A stretch of 64,000 bases of DNA from Protea cynaroides (lineage: Eukaryota > Streptophyta > Magnoliopsida > Proteales > Proteaceae). The notes under the pieces are model-generated. The model ran no database searches. It was given only the letters and a program-made list of their open reading frames with translations, and had not been told where the DNA came from. This document shows, in pieces, positions 10,724 through 22,739 of the stretch; position 1 is the first letter of the stretch, and every line of letters starts with the position of its first letter. Made by a program: the position numbers and the translations under genes. Where the stretch lies: contig CM053267.1 of the NCBI GenBank assembly GCA_028583415.1, positions 41,156,834 to 41,220,833 on the forward strand, in the 5' to 3' direction.

Positions 10724-13700
10724 TCATACAACGCATGCAAGCCCATGTAGGGATGAGGAATCCAAATTCATTCCAGGAGGACTTACAAAATCATTGGCTG
10801 GTCCCTGCTCCCTTCCTGACATTAGATTTAGCAATGCTTTGTTTCCATAGAATGATCGGACATCCCAATCCTCAGTTGCCGAGGAAATGGTCGTCAGTGC
10901 AACCACTACTGACCTCATGCTTGGCCTCAACTGGGGATCTTCTTGTGTGCAAGCCTCAGCAAGTTCCACCATCTGCAACCAAAACAGCAACAATAGATAG
11001 AAGATTTATTATACAAACCAAACCTTGACGAGATCTTTTCTTATTTCTGCTTCCACCTTAAGAACTGAGTCAAGCGGGTAGTTATCCCCAAGTCGAGGGT
11101 CAAATAGTTTGTGGAGAGCTTCTCTTGGGTTTGGGTGACTAAGAGCGTCATCAAACTGTGTAGGACCAATAAATAAAAGTTATTTCATGGGTGATATTTT
11201 CAGAAACAGTTATATCATCAGTGAACTGAAAGGGAGTAAGAGAATAACCAATGCCACAAGTCCTTTTGCATAAGAACTATTTCCTGCTGACTTGACCACA
11301 GCTTCCTTGGCCGAAATAAGTTCATAGAGGACAACTCCAAAAGCAAAGACATCAACCTTAGGAGAAACACCACCAAATTTAGCATACCTACAAATAAGCA
11401 ATGTGAAAAATCAAGTTATAATTGTTTTAGAAGCCCATGAACTACAAGTTTATTTGATGCTATAAGAGGTTTCCAGGTTGCAATTCCAGCATAAGCTTAC
11501 CAGGATAAGCAGAAAATGCTAATTCCTGGAAATCAGGGCCTTTCAAGGATCATATGGGTTCAAAAGAAGCAACTTGAAGTCATATAAACATTTTATCATA
11601 GAAGTTCTTCTGGACATAAAAATGAGACTTGCATGGACATTAATTCTCAGTATAAAATGCAAAACTGATGCTGACACTGCATAGCTAGCTCTATGCATAA
11701 ATTTAGACTTTTGGATGGAACTGGAAGAGGAGTTCAAATATCATACTGCCTCTGAGGTCAGTAAGTATCACAGAAAACATTTCTGTAACGAAAAATCCAT
11801 GCCATAGAAGAATTGAGAAGACATATTCTTAAGTTAGATCTCCAAATAGAATATATAAATTCACTAAATAACCACTTTTGGGTTTACCAAAATTCTTACA
11901 TCATTAAATTAGCCTTCATCCATGCTTCCATGAAATTAGAGAAAACCCTTCCTCACAGAGTAATAAAATCCCAGAACGTTCTAAAACTTCCTCAATTTAC
12001 AAAACCAATAGGTATGAGAAACATGTAGCTAGTCTGCTACCAAAGAATGATTAATCATCCTTCAATGTATTCCTATGATGATTTCCTGTAACAAACTAAC
12101 AATAACTCTCATGTCTTGTGAGAAGTCTATTTTCAGTGATAGTTAATTCCACTGCTATTACGGACAGATTTTCGCCGACAGTTGTTCTTACATCCACCAC
12201 AAAACACTAGAATAGTATCCTCCAATCTAATACATGAAGCCAGCATACTAGAACCCATAACAAATACAACATGATCAATACAGTGCTCTTTCAGTGTAAT
12301 TGTTCCTTTCAATATCATTCAGAACAGATATACCAGTAGAAATGCTTTAGGGGGATAAAGCATTTTATACATATATGCAAAAGGAGTCAGTATTATCTCA
12401 TTTACAGTTTATTTTTTGTTTTCGTATTATACATTCAATGACAAATAATTAGAAGAATGTAATATCATAAAATAATATTATGCAATACGATGACAAATAA
12501 TTAGAAGAATTGAATGAGGACAACAAAAAGTAAATAAACCCACAGAAACTTACTCTGGGGGCATGTATCCAAATGTACCCATTAGACGAGTGGGCAATGA
12601 ATTTCCAACTTCTGTCAATTGGGCTAATCCAAAATCTGCAACCTACAAGATAGCAGTTTTTTCCAATTAAGATAAACAAACTTTTACGTTGTCTGCATCT
12701 CACCTAAGGGGATTGTCACAACCTTTCCATGATAGTCCTTGTCAATCAAAATGTTTGCTGATTTAACATCCCGATGGATATAGACAGGAACAGTATGCTC
12801 GTGGATATATTCAAGACCTCTTGCCGAATCAAGAGCGATTTGTACCCTAGTAGACCATGAAAGCAGATTGTTCCCTGAAAGCAGAGGAAAGTAATCACAA
12901 CCAATAATTGAATGAACTACACAAACAGGTAAAGGTGATCAATAGGTTGTCAGAAAAGAATTTTAGGGCACAGTTGGGTACCACTGTTGTCACCTGAACC
13001 ACGCAAATGTTGGCTTAAATTACCATTCTCAATAAACTCATATACTAAAAATAAAGAACCCTCAACGCAGTATCCTATCAAGCGCACCTGCATTAGATTT
13101 TAATGAATTATTTTTGTAAGATAATCAGGAAACATTAAATAATTACCCCCCATAATGAATAATTATTCCTATTAAGGATCATCTAGGCAAAACAAGCAAC
13201 TGAAGCTGGCACTCAGTCACAAAAAAGGAACTGGATAGCAACACAATCAACACATTCATTGACAAATAGGTTCTGAAGGTCTGAAAATATTAGTCTGAGA
13301 GTCCAAAGTAATGTACTAATAAAATTTTTACTCTCAAAAGTCTACGATTTAAACAGACCAGGCTCGAGCAAGGTAGAGTTGGGCCTAGTCCAACGACTCC
13401 AACCTGCAAGTTTTTGGTCAAGGGCCAGGCTTGGGCCAAGTTGAATATTACAGGCCTTGGGATGGACCATTGAGATCTGAGTGGCGCCTAGTCCAGCTTG
13501 GCCCAAGAGCTGAATCTGTTTGCTTTTGCTTTTTTGAACTCTCAGTAAAACCAAGAGCATTATAAGGTCAGTGGTATGCCCTTAAGATTTGGTTAGAAAA
13601 AGGATACTAAACTGACCCAATAAGACAAGTTGGTCACATTAAATTCATAATTCAGTAAGAAAAGAGCACATGGAAAGCAATTGCAGTTTGATTAGTCAAG

Positions 13701-16700
13701 GAATTTGATTCATCTAGGTGGGTAATCAAAGATGGATATACACTTCCCTACTCTCTAGTCAACCAAGCTGACCAAATTCCAGAACTCCTTAGTTACCACT
13801 GTTATGAACAATGAGATTATCATCAGATAGATACAAGGACTTGATATTTGATAACAAACATCTAAGGTGTAAGATGAATAATCAATCATTTGAGGAAGTT
13901 TTCCACTGATGAAAGCATATAATGATGAAGACAATATAGTAAATGAATCTTTGACTGAAATACCATGCAAATACATGGTCATGTCCAACCTAAAAAACTA
14001 GACTTCCAATGGGAAAATACAATACCAGGTTCAAGTGATGAACATGCGTGAGAACCTTCAATTCTGCAAGGAACTCATTCGATGCTTTCATATCCATCTT
14101 CTTGATGGCAGCTTTCTGCATGATAAGTAGGAGAAACAGATTAAGAAAAGTCAGATATTCAACTCTAAGGGGGGAAGAAGACATAAAAGCAATAAGCAGA
14201 GATACTTCAAAGAGATCATGGAACCCATGATCTTATTATATGCCTTTGCTTATAGAAAAATGAACTATCAAGACAGGAAATTAAGGGCGTATCCAGTGCA
14301 CGAGGCTCCCGCCACTGTGAGGTATGGGGTCTTATGTATGCAGCCTTACCCTCGGTTTGTGAGAAGGCTGTTTCCAGATTGAACCTATGACCACTAGTTC
14401 ACAATGGAGTAACCTTACTGTTGTGCTGAGACCCATCCTCAAGATAGAAAATTACAAAAGTAAAAAAAATAAATAAATATGCAATACACTCGGGAGAAAA
14501 GGCAAATCTGTAAATATTGAGTTCTAACATTACTGTCCACCAGCTCCCTTTCAATAGAGAGAGATTAACCCATTACTCTCAACACCCCAAACCAGTTTTT
14601 GTTCACGTGAATCCCTGATTCTTGATGGCTTGGATTGACAAAAAGGAGAGGAAACATTACTATTTCAACTGAAGTGTAAAATATCTGAGGCAAGTTCCAT
14701 ATAACATTCTGGATCAAGCAGTGGTCAGGCATTAGATACCATGGTGTTACGCAGTTAATTGACTAGAATATATTGTCCATGCCAACCTAAAATAATAATT
14801 GAAGTTGGATTCTTCCAAATCCATTATTTAAAGGACTCCCTCATAAACCAGTAGATATGCCTCTTCAATAAGAAGTTGAATGATGCAACTACAATATTAA
14901 AATCTTATTAATTGGCATATAATAGAACTTTGAGTCATACCATCAAGAAGAAACATAATTTCTATGCATGCTTGAGAGGCCAATAGCAATCATAACCAAA
15001 TAAAAGACCTTGTAGACAACTGTTGACATTTTTTGGCCAAAATGATGGGAATATTTCAGTTTTGAGAGGAACCAAAATTTAAATGTCACTTTGGTTAAAA
15101 TCAACTAAAAACCACATGAAAAGTCCCATTATTTCAGTTAAAATAACGGAAATCATGTAAATATTCAATTCCATCAATGACTTAAATATACTGAAACCAA
15201 AATTTGTTTCCTTGCTTTTGATTTTCTTCAATAATTGATGTCATTCAAGAATACCAACCTCGCCTCTCAGCTCTGCATAGTAAACCGCTCCAAACCCACC
15301 TTCCCCAATTTTGTTACCAATATTGAAGTTATTTGTAGCCTTGGCAAGCTCTTTATACCGGAACTCCACTGATTTGGCCACAGTGATAGGTGTAGATCTC
15401 GGGGGCACACCACCTAGTTGCTCAAGGAGAAGGAAAATTAAATGATAACTGATGTCAAATGTCTTCCTCTGCAGTATCTAATGTACAATTTGATTAGAAA
15501 CAATTTAACACCCCCCACCCACCCCAAAAAAAAAAAAAAAAAAAAAAAAAAAAGGAAAAAGAAGAGAGAAAGATACGCAGAAGCTGAGAGAAACAGAACA
15601 GAGAGAGCAATTTCACCAAAGAGATCAGATAAACCATTCAGTAATTGGGTACTTCTTTTTTGCCTTCTGGGGAGGGTGGGGGAGGATAGGGATTTTTAGG
15701 GTGAAATTCTCAAAAGTTCAAAGAAGTCCCTGATTACATCTAGTTTGAATTTTTTCTTTTTGGGGGCAGAAGGGAAGGTGTATCAGAACTGTTGAAAATA
15801 TACCATAGGAACTTCTAATCAGGGATTGACATGGGAAGGGGGAGAGGGGGGGGGGGGGGGGGGGAGGAGAAGGAACGGCTACTTTCCCAAGATTTTCAAA
15901 GCCCCCATGATGCAGCACTGGTTCTTAGGGGATATACACTTTGTATTACCTGGCCCCTTCAAACATTGTACACTTGTATAATACGTATATGTGTTGCATA
16001 TAATAGTGGACTGGGGTAAGGGAAGTTGGACCAGTATGATCAGCAGACCCATCATGTTGCAATATGAAAATAATTTAAAAAAAATACAATTGTTGTAGGA
16101 TCTTCCCCCCCCCCCCCCCCCCCCTCTCTCCTCCTCTCCCCCAGTGAAAATTATTGGGTCTGCCCCTGTTTCTATTGTACACATTGACGAAAATTGACTC
16201 AGTTAATTCTGCCAGACTGACAATACTCCACTTATCAGATGGTTAAGATCACCAGAGCAAGCTGATTTAATGGCTAGTAGATCCCCCAAATCCCCCCTTG
16301 ATGTGCACAATAACTACAGTTAAGATCCTATAGTCTTATAACACTGCAGTGGTATCCCTTTTTCATTATACCGTGCACAACACTTATCTAAATTAAAAAA
16401 ATTGCCTGTAATTCACAAGTTCCACTGAGATAGTGAAATAGCAAAACAAATGGTTCCAAGACTAGATGTAAGTTCACAGATTTACTCCACAGAATAAGTA
16501 TCATATGTGTATAAGATAGGAAATAGAACAACAGTTCAGCAATACAACAGAAAACTATAGCTCAAACATAAAGTATGTGTAAAATGAAACCAACTTTAAC
16601 AATGAAAACACGATGGTGATGTTGATATAAAGTTACAAACAAGCATCATGAGTAAAATACATTTGATGTTCTCCATATAAGATTCTGTTGTGAAACAATG

Positions 16701-19700
16701 GCATAATAAAATCTAGTCTTGTCTAGATCATATGACTCATGTCCCAATGTTTCAGCAAGAGAACACATCTGTTTGGAACAACCAAAACCCAGGAAAATCC
16801 TGAAGAAATGTCATTATAAGGGTAATAAATCGTTACTGGAGATATATCTCCATCAAAAGGAGGATTACCACGCTCTTGATTAATAGGTTGTCCAGATTCT
16901 GAGTGAAGAAATGTTGCCCCTTTAGCCTTCTTCCTTTTGTAAACTAGAATATATATACTACCTGCCAGAAGCAGTGCCACAGCTACTCCTGAAACAGATA
17001 TGCCAGCAATTGCCCCGCTTGAGATTCCTGCTTAGATTTAGTGGTAGTGCATGGTCAGCTTAAAATAATATCAGTGCCTCATTTGACATAAATGCATTTG
17101 CAACCCAAATGACTTATTCAGATAAGAAGCATAAAACTGGCACATGAAGATGACTCGAGCCACCTGAAGGTCCTGAACTGCAAAATGGGAATAGAGTATC
17201 CATGTTAGACAGCTGGAAGTAGAGAACTAAAGATTAAGTATCAATCAGCTCAATCCTTGAGCAAATTGAAGACTAATTACCTTGTACTCAAGGCTGGATA
17301 ATTTCCTGTTTCATCTGCAAGTAGATCAAGAAAACTAGCAGATATTAACTCCAAGCACTACATGTTGGAAGAGAGAGAGAGAGAGAGAGAGAGGAAAAGA
17401 TAATAGTTCAGCAACATTCTTTTGGCTTTATATCCAAATTAGATCAGTAATGAAGACACTAAGCTAGAAAAATTTAAACCAATGTTACCCTCACCCCACA
17501 GCATGATGGTGTTATGAAGAAGACCCCCTCAGGGGCTACAGCTATTAATTGCAGGTACCACCGAGAAGTTAAAACTTGTAAGTCATTTATTTGGAATGCT
17601 TCTTTCGTATCAAGAGAACATTTTGCAATACAGGCATTGAGAGACACGGAAACCCATAGAAAATGGCTTCTTTCTGTTCATGATGAAGGGTTGGCAAACA
17701 AGATGTTCAATTCCTCTTCTTTTTTTTTAACACATTTGTCCCCCTCAACCCCCACCCTTTGTTTGACATAATTTCTTTCTTTTATGTCTCCCCCCTTTTA
17801 ATGGATAGTGATGCAGTTTGATATTCAAGAAACAAGAATTTACAGGGAAGGAGAAGTATTACAGAAGGAGAGTGTATAGAAAGCCTACTTCGAGGGTAGG
17901 TGCCTCCAATTATAAGAGGAAGGACTTAACATTTTCATTCATATCCGCTACTCCTTTATTTATACTCTCTAACTGATTGACTACATTCAGTTACATTAGT
18001 TGTTTGGAATATTCTTGTAATCTCACTGATCTTGATCGCCTCTAACTGTCGTAACATTATCATCCTCTACCGGAAGAATCTTGTCCTCAAGGTTACGGTC
18101 TGAAAGGTTTGGAATTGAGCACGAAGCCGAGTGGACACCATCAAACGCCAAGCAACAACATTTGGTTGAGCCAATTCATTAAAAGTTTTTCTTACTGATA
18201 CAACGCACATTCTGCCCAGAAACTGAAATGAATTCTTCTAGAGGAGCTCAACCCAACAGGTAGAAGATCACCACAGATGTCATGAAAAATTACAAGATCA
18301 CCACAGTTGGCCGAAAAATTAAGAGATCACCACAGGTGTCCTGAGAGTGGGTCTCAAAGATAAAGCCAGTCCCACCTTAATCAGATTTAATGTATTGAAA
18401 AGGGTAATAAGATGAGAGTGATCATCTTTCCATTTGCTGAACAAGTTTCCAGAATAATGATTATAGTTCTTGAGTTGTCACTCACTAAGAGACCGAAGGA
18501 AAAGTCATTCAAAGCCAAGAGAGAGAAAGTGGCCCAATGGTGGAGTTGGGTGGATTAATAAAATGTGTAGAAAAAGAAATGAAAGCTTCTCAATACTTTT
18601 AATCACCCATGTTGTCCACGGAATCCTTCACCGTCTGGGATTCTTTCGCCCTCAAATCCTTCGCCATCGTGGACAGGTATGCTGCTGTGGATCGGGCCTT
18701 GGACAGGCTCACCGAAATTTTCTGATCAGTCACCAAGATCCTTGCATTCTCAAATTTAGTCACCATTTTTTCTGCTGTTCTTGCTACCGGCGGTGATGAT
18801 GGTTGGAGGGTTAACAGGGAGGTGTGGAGAATTGGGAATGGCGGCTGTGTCGGTGAAATTAACGACTGGGGCTACGGATGAAACTGCAATGGAGGTTGGA
18901 ATTAAGGTTTCTGGTTGTGATGGTTTATCTGTAGAAGTTGCAGTTTGAGAAGAGAGTTGTGGTGGCTGTGTTTCTCTTTGTTTCAGCATCAAAGAAGCTT
19001 GGCAGGGAGGGAGAAACCAGAGGTGGCGGAGAGTTGCTGGTTGGATTGGTCGTGGAAAGCCGTAGTTGCAAGGCTCTGTTGAAGGCACCGTGAGGATCAA
19101 AACGAACCTCAAGAGAGCGAGTGAAAGCCGACCATGTAAGGAACTGGGTAGAGCGATGCATACCCTGAAACCATTGAAGGGCGGCACCGTCCATGTGGAA
19201 GGAAGAGAGCAACAAACGTTGGTCATCGGCTGCACCGTGAAAATCGAAGAACCAATTTGCCTTTGATATCCAGCCGACGGGATCCATTCCATCAAAGCGG
19301 GAAGATTCAGTGGAATGGTATGGCAGAGAGTTCCTTCTGCCATAGAAGGCTGTTAATGAAAGCACCAAATGATGCAGTTTGACATTCAAGAAACAAGAAT
19401 TTTACAGGGAAGGAGAAGTATTACAGAGGGAGAGTGTACAGAAAGCCTACTTCGAGGGTAGGTGTCTCCAGTTATAAGAAGAAGGACTTAACATTTTCAT
19501 TCATATCCGCTACTACTGTCTTCTACCCTTACTTATACTCTCCAACTGACTGACTACATTCAGTTACATTAGTTATTTGGAATATTCCTGTAATAACCTA
19601 ATCTCACTGATCTTGATCGCCTCTTAACTGTCGTAACAGATAGCATGGACAGCAAAGTGTGCTTGTGCTTCATATTTGAATTCATTTCGTTTACAAATTT

Positions 19701-20430
19701 ATGCATTCTCCATTCGCATTCAATTAGCATTTGTTCTCCTTTTGTAGAATTATGGATCATAAGCAGATAACAATAGTTTTTGCATCAGAAAAAAAGGGTC
19801 ACCTTTGCCAGGAATAAACACTAGACCACTCCCAGAGTTGAAATTCATGTTGGGGTTGTACTCTTGCAGCAGTTTGGCAGTTACGCCGGAATCACTGGCA
19901 ACGGAAGACAAATTGTCACCAGGGCGAAGAGGGTAAGTCACGAACAACCCATATTCGTTGGAGACACTGCTATCCCCACAAGAGCAATTAACTGTAACAT
20001 TGAGCTGGGCATTATTTGGAATGTAGTTGCTGGCAGAGTAGCTGTTCCAGCTCTGCAACCATTCGGCGGTCGTGAGGTTGGAAAAATCTTCCGTAGCTAT
20101 AATATCGTAGGTATCGTTCGAGTCAACGGTGTAGTTAAACACATGAGTCAAGTATTCGCCATTGATGCAATCGCAGGGGGAGAACGGAACGTTTATTCTG
20201 GTGTCAGCTTTAAGAAAATCCTGATTTGGTATTTGAGGGTTGTAGTCAAGAATTGCTTGAATCGAAGTGTTCATGATTTCCGCGATTAATGAGAGATCAT
20301 AGCCATCCAATACATAGTAAGAAGCCAAGGATAGGTTGCAGCCGCTGCTACAAGCGGCTTCTGCTCTGACGAAGAAGAACGAGAGCAAGACGGAAAGGAA
20401 AACAAACCTTCTCCGCGCTGCAGCCGCCAT
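10724..20430 (-). CDS. CERK1: CERK1/LYK-type LysM receptor-like kinase, copy A (633 aa, stop-loss C terminus)
   Basis: Exons: 19803-20430, 17281-17314, 17164-17177, 16869-17027, 15259-15413, 14026-14115, 12994-13087, 12723-12874, 12554-12642, 11249-11387, 11057-11155, 10724-10972; all GT-AG with consistent phases. Residues 1-25 are a signal peptide. The ectodomain (to about 209) has three LysM repeats with PCDC and NCSC cysteine motifs. A membrane helix lies at about 232-254. The kinase is intact: GEGGFG loop 315-320, AAIKK lysine 335, HRD 425-427, DFG 445-447, so an active RD kinase is expected. The family binds chitin or Nod-type oligosaccharides at the plasma membrane and starts immune or symbiotic signalling. 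Start at 20430 is chosen because copy B conserves MAAAARR and has no upstream in-frame ATG. The usual C-terminal MSGR stop is GAG here, adding 28 residues. Confidence 0.92.
14283..14440 (-). mobile_element. Au SINE, copy A intron 5
   Basis: On the minus strand it runs from GAGGATGGGTCTCAGCACAA through GGTTCAATCTGGAAACAGCC and GTAAGGCTGC to GGGAGCCTCGTGCACTGGAT, the plan of the plant Au SINE (tRNA-derived head with B-box, body, T-rich end). An orthologous copy sits in the same intron of gene B, so insertion preceded the duplication. Confidence 0.8.
15520..15553 (+). repeat. C-rich/poly-A low-complexity tract
   Basis: CCCCCCACCCACCCC followed by an A-run, in kinase copy A intron 4 next to the exon 5 acceptor region. 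The B counterpart at 30230-30250 is shorter. Confidence 0.7.
15846..16124. repeat. Poly-G (15846-15864) and poly-C (16105-16124) tracts in copy A intron 4
   Basis: A run of 19 G and, about 240 bp later, a run of 20 C on the same strand, both inside intron 4. They are complementary and could pair in the pre-mRNA. Copy B has runs at matching places (30343-30365 G, 30737-30749 C) plus another G-run at 31206-31218. Confidence 0.85.
17809..19638 (-). mobile_element. Small LTR retrotransposon in kinase copy A intron 1 (1.83 kb, non-autonomous)
   Basis: The LTRs are 17809-18056 and 19370-19638, both starting TGATGCAG and ending GTAACA. The five-base target duplication GATAG flanks it (17804-17808 and 19639-19643). 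The element runs on the minus strand; its primer-binding region next to the right LTR reads TTTGGTGCTTTCATTAAC. Inside is only a gag-like ORF (18925-19389: FDGMDPVGWISKANWFFDFH, then DGAALQWFQGM), the capsid pattern of plant Ty3-type gag. No protease, RT or integrase was seen. The LTRs differ at roughly 5% of aligned bases plus indels by eye. Copy B has the empty site. Confidence 0.92.
18925..19389 (-). CDS. Retrotransposon gag-like ORF (truncated)
   Basis: A 154-codon open frame inside the LTR element with the capsid N-lobe motif FDGMDPVGWISKANWFF and ALQWFQGM, typical of Ty3-type plant gag. It begins upstream near the left edge of the right LTR and stops before any zinc knuckle. A second overlapping frame at 18756-19343 reads through part of the same DNA and is probably gag continuing after a frameshift. 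It is a relic and unlikely to have a host function. Confidence 0.65.
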   Translation of the reverse strand: MNVKLHHLVLSLTAFYGRRNSLPYHSTESSRFDGMDPVGWISKANWFFDFHGAADDQRLLLSSFHMDGAALQWFQGMHRSTQFLTWSAFTRSLEVRFDPHGAFNRALQLRLSTTNPTSNSPPPLVSPSLPSFFDAETKRNTATTTLFSNCNFYR

Positions 20431-20930
20431 ATGTCGAAGATAGAACCTAGAAAGGGGAGCAAACATTACAACTCACAAAACACAGAGAATTGAAAGCTTT
20501 GCTCGATACTCATTCTTCCAAACCAGAGATGAACAGAAGAGAGTAGCAGAAATTGAAATTTGAATAAAATGAATTAGAGAAAGTAATGACAGAAACTCAA
20601 GTTTTCAAATATGTACGTAGTTCGATAGTTGACCTGATTGAAGATTTAATTTAAATATAAGTTTCAGTTACATTTACAAACCAAAAAATTCTTCGTCGTC
20701 ATCATCGCTAAAGGCGCGGCAGAATCTCAAGTTTTCAAATATGTACGTAGTTCGACAGTTGACCTTGAACTCGTGTCTGTAGATGATTTGAATATTTAAT
20801 TTAAAATAAGTTTCTGAGACATTTACAAACCAAAAAAATATTATTTGTCGATGATTAGTTCAGGTGAAATGATGAACTGGTGGAGAAAGCCATTTCCAAA
20901 TAAATAAGGGATGTGAGTTTTACATCAGTA
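20431..20930 (-). promoter_or_regulatory. Upstream region of LysM kinase copy A with 130-bp tandem duplication
   Basis: Two units, 20596-20725 and 20726-20855, both start CTCAAGTTTTCAAATATGTA and contain GACAGTTGACC/GATAGTTGACC (TTGAC W-box cores on the plus strand). Copy B has only one unit, at about 33636-33760. W-boxes are bound by WRKY factors in defence promoters generally; relevance here is inferred. Confidence 0.6.
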
Positions 20931-20992
20931 TGTCTTTATCTGTGAATAGTGATGACTGATGTGGGTGTATACCACCATTTGAACCTTAATCG

Positions 20993-21217
20993 GATTCACT
21001 CTCTTCTATGAGTTTATGGAGGAGAGGTGGCACCTTTATTGGATGGACGACATTTGGGGCTCGGATGAATTTAAATTGACACTGAGTCGATAAACTGAGC
21101 CGACAAAGGGTGTTGGCTCGGATAGAGGGCTTGGATTCACATGAGTCCCAGGTGTCGTCCATCCAATAAAGGCGCCACCTCTCCTCCAGAAACTCTTGAA
21201 AGAGAGGATTTGAATCT
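20993..21217. mobile_element. Hairpin MITE copy 2
   Basis: A long imperfect palindrome: TGGATGGACGACATTTGGGG pairs with the region around CAGGTGTCGTCCATCCAATA, with GAGCCGAC at the centre. The flanks ACCTTAATC (20984-20992) and ACCTTACCC (21218-21226) match at 7 of 9 bases, consistent with a 9-bp target duplication. Confidence 0.75.
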
Positions 21218-21263
21218 ACCTTACCCTCCTCCAAGGTTGTATATATAACATCTATAAACTCAC

Positions 21264-21530
21264 TGTTAAGATCTCACATCGAATCCCACCCACACCAAAG
21301 TGTGGTTCTTAAATCTTGGGGCTCTCTCACCTAATATAGATTAATCTTTCGGGTTGGATTCTCCTTTGGGTTTGAATTGTAACATTTGATGCTTTCATTG
21401 AGAGGCCGACCTGAGAGCTAGAGAAGGAGCAATCCCAAAGTGTGGTTCTTAAGTCTTCGGGTTCTCCGACCTACCTAATAGGCCGGTCTTTTGAGTTGGG
21501 CTCTCTTTTTCTTTGGGCTTGAGTTGTAAC
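21264..21530 (+). mobile_element. TRIM-like LTR element 1
   Basis: The first repeat, 21264-21384, opens TGTTAAGATCTCACATCGAA and ends GTAACA, followed by a TTTGATGCTTTCATTGAGAG primer-binding-type sequence. A second, 5'-shortened repeat runs about 21431-21530 (CCAAAGTGTGGTTCTTAAGT to GAGTTGTAAC). The internal part is only about 46 bp and non-coding, the plan of terminal-repeat retrotransposons in miniature. Confidence 0.7.
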
Positions 21531-21577
21531 GCTATTCATATCTCTTTCCATCAAGGAGATAAGATTAGCCACTAAAT

Positions 21578-22347
21578 TAGGGGTGTCAATTGGTCTCCGT
21601 CAGTAGTGACCGATTAAGTATCTCGCATCGTGACTGGTATGTTTAATTAATTGGTCTTCGTTTGCGAGACATGGACACATCTCGATCAATAATCGGTTTT
21701 ATGCTAATCGATCAATTAATAGGTTCAGTGATGCAAACAAACCGGACCATAGTCGGTTATGCTATTCGGTCTTATGCTAATCGTTTCATTTTTTTTTATG
21801 AATAATTATTTCTCATTAAGGGTTTGTGAGAACATCCTTCTTAACTATCTCTATATCATCAACTATTAAACTGTTATATTCAATCATATTCTTTAGACAG
21901 GAGTAAGATGCCAACTTGAACAAATTACATAATTGTTCCTACCAACTTAAATAAATCACATAATTGTCAATGGAGCATCAGTATCTATCAAAACTACAAG
22001 ATCTATCATTATACATTATTGAAAATAAAAAATGGGGATCCTTCTATAATTCAATAATGTCCCTTAACCTCAAGACATAAAAAATGAGGGTCTTAAAGGA
22101 GATATTAAGCCTTGAGAGATTTAATCTTTAGTGATTGATAATCATTTAATAGTCGGTGTTGGGTTTGGTCCATAATTGATCAGTGTGGTTTGGCGACCGT
22201 TAGGTTATACCCTTACACCGTGAACGATCAATTAATAATCAGTCCAGACCTAAGCCCATATGTTTAGTAAACGATATATATTGGTCCGGATTTAATCGAT
22301 CAATCTGATTCCAGTGACTTAGTTTGGGGCAGAAATTGACACTTCTA
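21578..22347. mobile_element. hAT-type MITE (770 bp)
   Basis: The left end TAGGGGTGTCAATT matches the inverted right end TAGAAGTGTCAATT. Flanking 8-bp words are CACTAAAT (21570-21577) and CACTAACA (22348-22355), 6 of 8 identical. TAGGG fits the YARNG start of hAT termini. The body is AT-rich with ATCGGT/ACCGAT words and no coding capacity. Confidence 0.7.
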
Positions 22348-22739
22348 CACTAACACACTAGTTATTAGGGTCATGTGCACCACTAAGTTTGAGTTTTTCC
22401 ATTGAACGATCACAAAGGACGTATGGCTAACATGCATCCATGGGACCCATTCGAGTGCTAGCATGAGCCTTCGGGTTAGGGCGACTTGACAGAACCGGAC
22501 CTGGTTGGCACAGAAACTCGATACAATTGACCCAAAACATAACCCAGTCAATTGACCCGACAATCAACTCATTTGACCCAGTTGGATTGATCCAAAACCC
22601 AACCCGGCTAATATGTTTGACACTATCAACCTTTCGCTTTGACCGTTGACCCAGTCCGACCACCAGTTCTTGGGTTTGACTTTTATTGATCGGTTCAATA
22701 TGATCTAGCCCTGAACCGGACTAAACCAATTGATTCGGT

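Noticed and set aside
16723..16868. Continuation of kinase exon 4 frame past its donor (FSWVLVVPNRC)
   Set aside because: The frame stays open in both copies, but a GTAATCC donor at 16868 gives the exact phase needed for exon 5, and the family has no such tail before the kinase.
19864..20289. 141-codon plus-strand frame
   Set aside because: It is the antisense shadow of LysM kinase copy A exon 1.
22345..22663. Two overlapping minus-strand frames after the hAT MITE
   Set aside because: They overlap in different frames in DNA rich in TGACCC/GGGTCA words; no protein family signature.
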